Positions 1 through 4,860 of a stretch of 6,275 nucleotides of DNA are shown here, one piece after another. Source of the stretch: Firmicutes bacterium UBA5499 (lineage in GTDB: Bacteria > Bacillota > DTU084); the NCBI GenBank assembly GCA_002426275.1, contig DIPB01000073.1, positions 10,772 to 17,046 of the forward strand. The letters are read 5' to 3'. The notes under the pieces were generated by a model that made no database searches, was not told the origin of the DNA, and worked only from the letters and a program-made list of their open reading frames with translations. Positions within the stretch are counted from its first letter, which is position 1. Each line of letters begins with the position of its first letter. Both the position numbers and the translations under genes were made by a program.

Positions 1-293
1 CGGTAATGATCCCCTTCCGCTTCTACGTGAATCGTGATTTTATCCGCTCCGGCCTTGGCAAAGGAGGAAATGAAGTCTGCGGGCCTTGTGACCATCAAAT
101 GTACATCCAAAGGAAGGGTCGTGAGGTCCCTCACCGTCTGCACAAAGTGTGGACCGAAGCTGATATTAGGTACAAAGTGCCCGTCCATAATATCCAAATG
201 GAGCAGATCCGCACTCTCAACCCGCCTGATTTCGTCCGCCAAATGTCCCCAATCTGCGGCCAGCAGTGAAGGTGCGATTTTAATATTTGCCAT
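1..293 (-). CDS. rpe: Ribulose-phosphate 3-epimerase, N-terminal 97 residues (runs off left edge)
   Basis: The enzyme interconverts D-ribulose 5-phosphate and D-xylulose 5-phosphate in the cytoplasmic pentose phosphate pathway. The reverse-strand translation starts [18 protein letters not shown] and shows the family landmarks: the APSLLAAD strand with Ser9, the [12 protein letters not shown] motif with metal ligands His32 and Asp34, and DVHLM with metal ligand His65. The fourth metal ligand and the phosphate-binding end of the TIM barrel lie outside the window. The ATG (291-293) is inside the last codons of rsgA, so the two genes overlap by 14 nt, which suggests coupled translation. A purine-rich AAGGGG a few bases upstream, within rsgA, can serve as ribosome binding site. 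No promoter is seen between the genes, so it is probably expressed from the rsgA promoter. Confidence 0.97.
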   Translation of the reverse strand, partial: MANIKIAPSLLAADWGHLADEIRRVESADLLHLDIMDGHFVPNISFGPHFVQTVRDLTTLPLDVHLMVTRPADFISSFAKAGADKITIHVEAEGDHY

Positions 294-1167
294 GCCGTTC
301 CCCTTCTTCGATTTCTTTTAAAAACGCAAGGTAACTCTGGTAACGGCTTTTCGCCGCCGTCCTTCGCACAGCGCGATCAGGCTCGTCCTTGTGCAGGCAG
401 CTGCGGAATCTGCACGCGCCGGCAGCTGCGAATTCCGGAAAAGCCGCAGCCAGCTCTGCTTTTTTCAGCCCAGGAAGATTTAAAGCCGTAAAACCGGGGG
501 TATCCGCCACCAGGCTCCACTGGTCCAAAATCAACAGCTGGGCATAGCGCGTTGTATGTTTGCCTCTGCCCGTGCCCCGGCTCAAGTCTCCTGAGGCAAG
601 ATGCCAGCTTGGGCACAGCGCGGTGAGCAGCGCTGATTTGCCAACTCCGCTGGGGCCTGACAACGCGCTGAGCTGTCCCTTTAGCTCTGAGCGCAAATCA
701 GCTATCCCTTTCCCTGTCTTAGCGCTGGTTTGAACCACAGGATAACCGATTCCTCTGTAGAGGGAAACCAGTTCTTCATAAAAAGGATCTTGGTCCCCGA
801 GATCGATCTTATTGAGGCAAATCACCACCCGCAGCTGGGCAATCTCAGCCGCTACCAGCATCCGATCTAACAGCGAAAGATTAACCGCCGGCTCCACGGC
901 AATGGTAATCACAAGCTGATTAAGATTGGCCATGGCAGGACGATTGAGCTGGCTTTTCCTGGGCAAAACCTTCTCTATGATGCCCTTGCCGGCTTCCAGC
1001 TCCGCAAACTCCACTAAGTCTCCCACTAGAATCTCTTTACTGTCCCGCTTCAATTTGCCTCGGCTGCGGCATTCGATCTCGGATCCCAGCCGCAACTTAC
1101 CCTCCGCATCCTGGCAAGCGCGCAGATAGTGATAGCCGCTGTATGAGCGCACCACAATCCCCTGCAT
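280..1167 (-). CDS. rsgA: Ribosome small-subunit biogenesis GTPase RsgA (circularly permuted)
   Basis: RsgA is a GTPase that checks late 30S subunit assembly. At 295 aa it has normal family length. Order of parts: an N-terminal OB-fold (about residues 1-70), then a circularly permuted G domain with G4 NKID (119-122), G5 SAK (148-150), G1 GPSGVGKS (171-178), G2 GRGKHTTR (200-207) and G3 DTPGF (222-226), then a zinc knuckle and C-terminal helices. The knuckle has Cys252, Cys257 and His259, but the cysteine expected in the usual EPGCAV motif is Arg265 (EPDRAV), so one ligand is missing. I chose the ATG at 1165-1167 because GGGGAGG sits about 7 nt before it. An in-frame TTG at 1191 would add 8 residues but would put this ribosome binding site inside the gene. 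It is the first gene of the rsgA-rpe operon. In many Firmicutes the PASTA kinase and phosphatase genes precede it; here they do not. Confidence 0.96.
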   Translation of the reverse strand: MQGIVVRSYSGYHYLRACQDAEGKLRLGSEIECRSRGKLKRDSKEILVGDLVEFAELEAGKGIIEKVLPRKSQLNRPAMANLNQLVITIAVEPAVNLSLLDRMLVAAEIAQLRVVICLNKIDLGDQDPFYEELVSLYRGIGYPVVQTSAKTGKGIADLRSELKGQLSALSGPSGVGKSALLTALCPSWHLASGDLSRGTGRGKHTTRYAQLLILDQWSLVADTPGFTALNLPGLKKAELAAAFPEFAAAGACRFRSCLHKDEPDRAVRRTAAKSRYQSYLAFLKEIEEGERHGKY

Positions 1168-1209
1168 CGAACACCTCCCCGCAAAGATCAAGCTTACTGT
1201 TCATCTCTT

Positions 1210-1238
1210 ATTATAATTAATTGCCAGAAGCTTGGCAA
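1210..1238 (-). promoter_or_regulatory. SigA-type promoter of rsgA-rpe
   Basis: On the minus strand a -35 TTGCCA (1238-1233) and a perfect -10 TATAAT (1215-1210) are separated by exactly 17 bp. The predicted start site is near 1203, giving a leader of about 36 nt that contains the GGGGAGG ribosome binding site of rsgA. Position, spacing and strand all fit. It has not been shown experimentally. Confidence 0.85.
1221..1238. repeat. Inverted repeat over the rsgA promoter (possible operator)
   Basis: Perfect 6-bp arms TTGCCA (1221-1226) and TGGCAA (1233-1238) flank a 6-nt centre, GAAGCT. The right arm is the -35 hexamer itself and the left arm lies in the spacer next to the -10, so a protein bound here would block RNA polymerase. 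It could equally be a chance palindrome. I do not recognise the site as belonging to a known regulator. Confidence 0.45.
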
Positions 1239-1302
1239 TACTGTCCGAAAACGGCATGTTTGACTCGCCACGGCGAAAATATGCTCTACCCTGTCTTTAG
1301 GC

Positions 1303-1346
1303 AAAAAGCTCTGCAAGACTCGCCTTCACGCGATTTGCAGAGCTTT
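1303..1346 (-). terminator. Intrinsic terminator, probably of the MNT-HepT operon, possibly bidirectional
   Basis: A perfect 12-bp stem, AAAGCTCTGCAA (1305-1316) with TTGCAGAGCTTT (1335-1346), encloses a loop that can pair further (TCGC 1320-1323 with GCGA 1330-1333). On the minus strand the stem runs into five T residues (A-run at 1303-1307), about 155 nt after the HepT stop and before the rsgA promoter. It therefore insulates rsgA from the toxin-antitoxin operon. On the plus strand it is followed by AATTTTT, so it could act both ways. Confidence 0.75.
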
Positions 1347-1500
1347 AATTTTTGGCATGCCGGCATCGGATCTCTCCTCTGACGCTGCAGACTTCTTTTA
1401 TTTCCGAAGTGGCATAAAATTTCTTACCAATGATCATTAGAATTCCGTTAAAACTCCCAGCTGAACTGGATAAAGCAAAAAAAAGCGTTTACGTTCCTCC

Positions 1501-1917
1501 TTAATTATCTATGTATGCATTTATCTTCCGCAGATAATCTGTATATACGCTTATGACTTGAGCGATACTCTCATAAACTATTCTGTGATTTATCTGTTCA
1601 TATTCATGAACCAACCTGTTCCTGAGCCCTGTTGAAGGCGCAATCGCAAGGGCGAAGTCACGCTCTAACACACCGCACTCAGCCAGATCAAGAAATGAAT
1701 TGAAATAATCTGCGGCCGGCGGCTTTTTGTTCTGGGTCAGCAACATATTATTTATATCCAAGGCTAAATCCACAATCAGTTGGAGCACACGCTCCACAGC
1801 ATATTTCAAACTGTGGTCCCGCACATAAACCTCCATTGATATGGGTTTCATAGTCTGTAAATCATCAAGATAGCCCTTAAGCTTCAGCAGCTTCTCTTTA
1901 ACTACATAGTTATTCAT
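1501..1917 (-). CDS. hepT: HepT-like ribonuclease toxin (DUF86 family)
   Basis: A 138-aa, mainly helical HEPN-type protein. The diagnostic RX4HXY motif is intact: Arg99, His104 and Tyr106 in RNRLVHEY. In the HepT family Arg and His form the RNase active site, and the Tyr is the residue that the partner MNT protein AMPylates to silence it. Helices with many Leu and Ile residues before and after the motif fit the HEPN four-helix bundle. The ATG overlaps the stop of the upstream MNT gene as ATGA (1914-1917), and GAGGAG lies about 6 nt before it, so translation is likely coupled and the antitoxin is made first. The gene ends 155 nt before a strong terminator. By homology it is a toxin active in the cytoplasm; its RNA target cannot be read from sequence. 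Confidence 0.92.
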   Translation of the reverse strand: MNNYVVKEKLLKLKGYLDDLQTMKPISMEVYVRDHSLKYAVERVLQLIVDLALDINNMLLTQNKKPPAADYFNSFLDLAECGVLERDFALAIAPSTGLRNRLVHEYEQINHRIVYESIAQVISVYTDYLRKINAYIDN

Positions 1918-2306
1918 GATTTCTCCTCATTATTGCTACGCAAGGCCTCGTTTAAATATTTTGCACGCATGTCTCTGAGAAATTTAGTCTCAGCGTAACG
2001 TGCTCCGGCCCGTAATTTGAAACGCAGAAAGCCTTCAGGCTCCTCATACAGTACCCTTCCCCTACACGCAACCTCATAAAGTAACAATGGCACGGCTCGA
2101 TTCAAATCCACCAGGTCTATGCCATCGCGTTTAAAAAGAAACATCAGCTCATTTAGCAGAGCTAACTGCTCTTCGTCCGACAATGGCTCTCTACTTTGGT
2201 AGGCAAGATCAATGTCGCTTTGGGTTGTAAACCGTTCTGTTCCCCAAGAGCCAAAACCGACCAACAAGACCAGCTTATATTTGACAATAAGGGCCGAAAA
2301 GTCCAT
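1914..2306 (-). CDS. mntA: MNT-domain nucleotidyltransferase, antitoxin of HepT
   Basis: A 130-aa minimal nucleotidyltransferase. It carries the family signature GSX10DXD: Gly19-Ser20, then ten residues, then Asp31-Ile-Asp33. A further carboxylate is in IDLVDL (Asp64 or Asp67). Characterised MNT antitoxins transfer AMP from ATP onto the Tyr of HepT's RX4HXY motif, and both halves of that reaction are present here. I start the gene at the ATG at 2304-2306 because AGGAGGAG ends four bases before it. The frame stays open to an ATG at 2366, which would add 20 residues, but that start lies in the repeat/promoter element and would place the ribosome binding site inside the gene. It is the first gene of the operon and overlaps hepT by 4 nt. 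A functional active site is likely, since no key residue is missing. Confidence 0.9.
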   Translation of the reverse strand: MDFSALIVKYKLVLLVGFGSWGTERFTTQSDIDLAYQSREPLSDEEQLALLNELMFLFKRDGIDLVDLNRAVPLLLYEVACRGRVLYEEPEGFLRFKLRAGARYAETKFLRDMRAKYLNEALRSNNEEKS

Positions 2307-2348
2307 TTTTCTCCTCCTGGCTAAGAATCCACCCTTAATAAACAGTAT

Positions 2349-2369
2349 TATGTTACCACTTTTCACACG
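2349..2369. repeat. 21-bp direct repeat, copy 1 (upstream of the MNT gene)
   Basis: The sequence contains TGTTACCACTTTTCACACG and is identical over 21 bp to positions 3548-3568, in the same orientation. Similarity continues for about 10 bp on the left (CAGTATTATG against CAATACTATG) and is patchy on the right. On the minus strand both copies lie upstream of coding sequence. It may be the end of a lost mobile element, a shared promoter or operator, or a recombination footprint. Confidence 0.8.
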
Positions 2370-2377
2370 CGATGCAA
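2350..2377 (-). promoter_or_regulatory. Candidate promoter of the MNT-HepT operon
   Basis: On the minus strand TTGCAT (2377-2372) and TAACAT (2355-2350) are 16 bp apart. An overlapping alternative -10, CATAAT, lies at 2352-2347. The match is moderate. The site lies almost wholly inside the 21-bp repeat, so the repeat may be bringing the promoter to the operon. The ribosome binding site AGGAGGAG follows about 35 nt downstream. Confidence 0.5.
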
Positions 2378-2381
2378 ATAG

Positions 2382-2418
2382 TGTCCTTTGACCTAACGGG
2401 ACAATTCAGGTCAATTCA
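2382..2418. repeat. Cluster of short inverted and direct repeats, insertion-sequence-end-like
   Basis: TTGACCT (2388-2394) pairs with AGGTCAA (2408-2414). TGTCC (2382-2386) pairs with GGACA (2399-2403). CAATTCA occurs at 2402-2408 and again at 2412-2418. Such nested short repeats next to an ACCACTTTTCAC-like sequence remind me of IS21/IS3-type element ends, but I cannot assign a family. No transposase reading frame is nearby. Confidence 0.4.
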
Positions 2419-2463
2419 ACGGCTCCTTCCAGGGCTTCCGCGGTGATCTATAAAGAACCTTCA

Positions 2464-2518
2464 TTCACACGATTAAAGCCGTGGGCTTGCGGTTATTTTC
2501 GCTTGTAATATTTTCGCT
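2464..2518. repeat. Partial third copy of the repeat and a small tandem repeat after the hydrolase gene
   Basis: TTCACACGATT at 2464-2474 is identical to 3561-3571, the end of repeat copy 2. Next come a short hairpin, AAGCC (2476-2480) with GGCTT (2484-2488), and then TATTTTCGCT twice (2494-2503 and 2509-2518, 15-bp period). The hairpin lies about 50 nt past the stop of the hydrolase gene on the minus strand, but it has no good T-run, so it is a weak terminator at best. Confidence 0.4.
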
Positions 2519-2536
2519 ATGCCGAAAAGTCAAGAA

Positions 2537-3175
2537 TCAAGGAATTTGGCGTTCTGGACTTATTTTCTGACGCAACAACCATTCGTATATTTCATCATTG
2601 GCAAATGTCTTGGTCCAACAGTCATGATCCAAGTTATCGTAAATCGTCAGCTTAGCGTTGCCGCCCGCTTTGTTGACAGCATTCGCCATATGTTCGCTTT
2701 CACACGCAAACACCACCGGATCCAATCTGCCGTGAAAAGCCCATATGGGAACAGCCTTCAACCTTGACGCATTCCAGTACATTCCTCCCCCGCATACAGG
2801 CAGAGCGGCAGCAAACCATTCCGGCCTGGCCATCGCGACATACCAGCAGGCATACCCACCCATGCTGCTTCCGCTCAAATACACTCTGCTTTGGTCGGTA
2901 TTCCTGCTGCCAATTGATGCCTGAATGAATTCCAACAGCTGTTCCATGATTTCAAACCAGGTATCGGCATAACATTGGGGAGCTACAACGATAAAGGGCA
3001 ATTTTCTCCCTCTTTCTATTTCACCAATCGGTCCGGCCGCTTTCAGCAAGGAGGTATCGGTCCCACGTCCCCCTGCGCCATGCAGATGGATCCACAATGG
3101 ATACTGCCCGGTATCTTCAAATCCTTCCGGATATGAGATCAGATACTTCAGCTTCTTGTAGCTTCTCTCTTCCAT
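2537..3175 (-). CDS. Alpha/beta hydrolase, carboxylesterase or peptidase S9-like
   Basis: A 212-aa serine hydrolase of the dienelactone hydrolase/esterase type. An oxyanion-hole motif HGAGGRG is at 32-38. The nucleophile elbow GSSMGG has Ser104 as the probable nucleophile. Asp152 (GRLDPVV) and His184 (NLDHDCWTKTF) complete a plausible triad, so the catalytic set is intact. There is no signal peptide or membrane segment, so it should act in the cytoplasm. I chose the ATG at 3173-3175 because GGAGG lies 8 nt before it; an ATG at 3217 in the same frame would add 14 polar residues and has a poor ribosome binding site. Family resemblance points to small ester substrates, perhaps sugar or xenobiotic esters, but the substrate cannot be told. 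Directly upstream is a broken gene on the same strand that ends 41 nt away, so both may come from one former operon. Confidence 0.88.
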   Translation of the reverse strand: MEERSYKKLKYLISYPEGFEDTGQYPLWIHLHGAGGRGTDTSLLKAAGPIGEIERGRKLPFIVVAPQCYADTWFEIMEQLLEFIQASIGSRNTDQSRVYLSGSSMGGYACWYVAMARPEWFAAALPVCGGGMYWNASRLKAVPIWAFHGRLDPVVFACESEHMANAVNKAGGNAKLTIYDNLDHDCWTKTFANDEIYEWLLRQKISPERQIP

Positions 3176-3216
3176 CTCGGTTTCCTCCGTATTTTCTGTC
3201 AAGTCTTGATTTGACA

Positions 3217-3546
3217 TTACGCTATCTTCTTGACATAACTCCTGTCGCTGCCGTTCGGATTACAGCAGAAGGTATTGAAACCGCTCATGACCGCGTCGCA
3301 GATCGGCGTGGGATCGATTCGCCGGTAACAAACCTGTATCCTTTCCACCGTCGGTCAATGCCGACGGCAGAGCGTTCCAAAGGAAATGTCGCAGGAGATA
3401 TTCCACCGCAAGAATATGCTGACGGCCATGTCGGTACCGCTGTCACACAAATCCCAGAGTTCTTGTCTCCACAGCTCCCCTATGGTCGGCACATCCGGAT
3501 GGACAACGGAAACGCCGCCGTGTAAATCTGATGCAGTAATCCAATA
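3217..3546 (-). pseudogene. Remnant of an unrecognised gene, interrupted by one in-frame TGA and lacking its 5' end
   Basis: One minus-strand frame reads from 3546 to a TAA at 3217-3219 with a single interruption, a TGA at 3355-3357. The part before it reads like protein, with stretches such as VVHPDVPTIGELWRQELWDL and CDSGTDMAVSIFLRW. The part after it continues in the same frame with CDAVMSGFNTFCCNPNG. Upstream the frame closes at a TAG (3547-3549) inside repeat copy 2, with no ATG, so the start seems lost. I do not recognise the family. The TGA would replace a single residue, for example Trp. Its end 41 nt before the hydrolase gene, on the same strand, suggests it was the gene preceding it. 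The opposite strand also has an open frame here (3097-3525), but its translation looks less protein-like. This is the least certain gene call in the window. Confidence 0.45.
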
Positions 3547-3547
3547 C

Positions 3548-3568
3548 TATGTTACCACTTTTCACACG
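3548..3568. repeat. 21-bp direct repeat, copy 2 (upstream of the broken gene)
   Basis: Identical to 2349-2369 and in the same orientation, 1,199 bp away. Read on the minus strand it keeps the TAACAT -10-like block, but the six bases 16 bp upstream are TTTCAA instead of TTGCAT, so any promoter here would be weaker than at copy 1. The two copies bracket the hydrolase gene and the gene remnant. Confidence 0.8.
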
Positions 3569-3586
3569 ATTTGAAAACAGTTTTCT

Positions 3587-3673
3587 TCAACCTCCCTACT
3601 TGTACGAGTAAACGCGACCCACTACTCGCGTTTACTTTGTCAATTTACGTTGACGCGACCACCCGGAGGTTGA
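3587..3673. repeat. Nested inverted repeats upstream of the glycosyltransferase promoter
   Basis: Outer arms TCAACCTCC (3587-3595) and GGAGGTTGA (3665-3673), 9 bp and perfect, enclose an inner 11-bp perfect hairpin, AGTAAACGCGA (3607-3617) with TCGCGTTTACT (3626-3636), loop of 8. A competing 6-bp stem, CGAGTA (3605-3610) with TACTCG (3623-3628), overlaps the inner hairpin, so the two cannot form together. ACGCGACC occurs twice (3612-3619 and 3652-3659). The element ends 4 bp before the -35 of the next promoter. The inner hairpin could stop transcription coming from the left, although only TTTGTC follows it. It could also be an operator or a mobile-element remnant. Confidence 0.6.
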
Positions 3674-3676
3674 TTC

Positions 3677-3705
3677 TTGTTCAGAAGCGAAAGTTATGCT
3701 ATACT
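3677..3705 (+). promoter_or_regulatory. SigA-type promoter of the glycosyltransferase/acyltransferase operon
   Basis: A -35 TTGTTC (3677-3682) and a -10 TATACT (3700-3705) are separated by exactly 17 bp. Transcription should start near 3712, giving a leader of roughly 55-60 nt. It is the only good promoter on this strand before the glycosyltransferase gene. Confidence 0.75.
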
Positions 3706-3714
3706 AACTAAAAA

Positions 3715-3765
3715 AGAGTGGCTAGACTGCAGCTGACTAGGCGTTTGCTCACTCTGGGGGTTTTT
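3715..3765 (+). promoter_or_regulatory. Leader hairpin followed by a G-run and T-run (weak attenuator-like structure)
   Basis: AGAGTG (3715-3720) can pair with CACTCT (3750-3755) at the very start of the predicted mRNA, with GGGGG then TTTTT following directly (3756-3765). The G-run is also the only ribosome-binding-site candidate for the next gene. The stem is only 6 bp with a long loop, so a regulatory role is possible but weakly supported. Confidence 0.25.
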
Positions 3766-3769
3766 GGCA

Positions 3770-4843
3770 GTGCAAAAAAAACGGCACACATTAAAAAGCG
3801 CGGTGATCATCCCGGCCTTAAATCCAGAGCCTGGTTTGCTCACCTTCGTGCAAAAGCTGTTGGCGAGCGAGATCTCGAAAGTGATCATTGTCAACGACGG
3901 CAGCGATCGCGCTTTTGAACGTCTATTTGCCCAGCTCCGGCAGCTAGAAAATTGTACCGTCCTGGAGCATCGGGAAAATCGCGGCAAAGGGAGCGCTTTG
4001 AAGACGGCGTTCTCTTATTTTCTGCGGCACTGCCCGGACCTTGACGGCGCGGTTACAGCCGACGCAGACGGGCAGCATACGGCGGAAGATATCTGCAAAA
4101 TAGCCCGCAGGCTGCCACTTGAGAAAGACGCGCTGATCTTAGGGGTGCGAGATTTCCAGACTTCGAAAGTGCCGGTGCGAAGTTACCTGGGCAATATGCT
4201 GACCAGCAGGCTCTTCCAGTTGCTGTACGGCGTTTATCTGCCCGATACCCAAACCGGTCTGCGGGGCATCCCCAAAAAACAGCTGGCATGGATAACCCAA
4301 CTTCCCGGCGACAGGTATGACTTTGAAATCAATATGTTGCTGGAGGCCAGAAAACGCAAGCTAAAATTCCTCACCGTCTCCATCCAAACTCTATATTTCA
4401 ATAATAACTCAGCTTCCCATTACGATACGGTCAAAGACTCTGCTCAGATTTTCTTGCGTCTTTTATCCGGAAAAGCGCGTTTTCTTTGCGTGGCCGCCAG
4501 CTCAACTCTTGTGGACATTCTAGGCTTTTGGCTGCTAAACAGCGTATTGTTTGCCGATCTTGCCCAGCCGGTGCGGCTTTTCCTTAACACGCTTATCGCC
4601 AGGGCTGCTTCCTCGTTATATAAATGGGCCTTCTCATACGCTGAGAAGTTTACAATCTCCCTTGTGAACTATTTTAAGTTTTCGCTTTTTTTGATGCTGG
4701 CCTCATATGTTCTCGTCGCCATGACCAGCATGCTTTGGAAATGCAATGAGGTGCTCAGCAAACTTGTTGTGGACTTGGGCTTGGGGTTCGCCTGCCTGCT
4801 GTGGCGCATCTTCGGCAAATGCCGCAGCGACGCCTTATCTTAA
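3770..4843 (+). CDS. Bifunctional GT2 glycosyltransferase/GtrA-like membrane protein
   Basis: A 357-aa two-domain protein. Residues 1 to about 220 form a GT2 (GT-A fold) domain of the dolichyl-phosphate-sugar synthase type: VIIPALNPE (13-21), the VNDGSD nucleotide-sugar motif (41-46), the metal-binding DADGQH (98-103, DxD), and the acceptor-side motifs DTQTGLRG (159-166) and YDFEIN (183-188). From about 236 onward four hydrophobic segments form a GtrA-like domain, the kind thought to move lipid-linked sugars across the membrane. The likely role is to transfer a sugar from a nucleotide donor to a lipid carrier or glycolipid at the inner membrane face. No ATG lies near the start. I chose GTG (3770-3772), with GGGGG 9 nt upstream; TTG at 3764 is an alternative that adds two residues but sits only 3 nt from the G-run. 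It is the first gene of an operon with the acyltransferase-like gene 17 nt downstream. Confidence 0.9.
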   Translation: MQKKRHTLKSAVIIPALNPEPGLLTFVQKLLASEISKVIIVNDGSDRAFERLFAQLRQLENCTVLEHRENRGKGSALKTAFSYFLRHCPDLDGAVTADADGQHTAEDICKIARRLPLEKDALILGVRDFQTSKVPVRSYLGNMLTSRLFQLLYGVYLPDTQTGLRGIPKKQLAWITQLPGDRYDFEINMLLEARKRKLKFLTVSIQTLYFNNNSASHYDTVKDSAQIFLRLLSGKARFLCVAASSTLVDILGFWLLNSVLFADLAQPVRLFLNTLIARAASSLYKWAFSYAEKFTISLVNYFKFSLFLMLASYVLVAMTSMLWKCNEVLSKLVVDLGLGFACLLWRIFGKCRSDALS

Positions 4844-4860
4844 TGTTTCCGGAGGAAAAA

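Larger units (their letters stand above)
1168..1500. other. Intergenic region between rsgA and the HepT gene
   Basis: This 333-nt gap holds the rsgA leader and promoter on its left side and a strong hairpin terminator in the middle (1303-1346). Between 1347 and 1500 I see no convincing gene, RNA or promoter. There are only short palindromes, for example GGCATGCC near 1354 and a 5-bp ACTTC/GAAGT pair near 1390-1410, and no ribosome binding site paired with an open frame of useful length. Confidence 0.7.

Noticed and set aside
6..321. Two overlapping plus-strand frames at the left edge
   Set aside because: They lie opposite the conserved rpe and rsgA coding sequence and have no family features.
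2306..2366. Upstream ATG at 2366 as the start of the MNT gene
   Set aside because: It lies within the repeat/promoter element and has no ribosome binding site of its own, while the ATG at 2304-2306 has a strong one.
2519..2767. Open frame on the plus strand inside the hydrolase gene
   Set aside because: It is antisense to the catalytic C-terminal part of a well-supported alpha/beta hydrolase and has no ribosome binding site.
3355..3357. In-frame TGA as a selenocysteine codon
   Set aside because: The hairpin surrounds the TGA instead of following it, and the residues around it do not resemble a known selenoprotein active site. Plain gene decay is simpler.
3097..3525. 142-residue open frame on the plus strand
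   Set aside because: It overlaps the start of the hydrolase gene on the other strand, has no good ribosome binding site, and its translation shows no motif or regular fold pattern. The minus-strand remnant explains the region better, though not with certainty.
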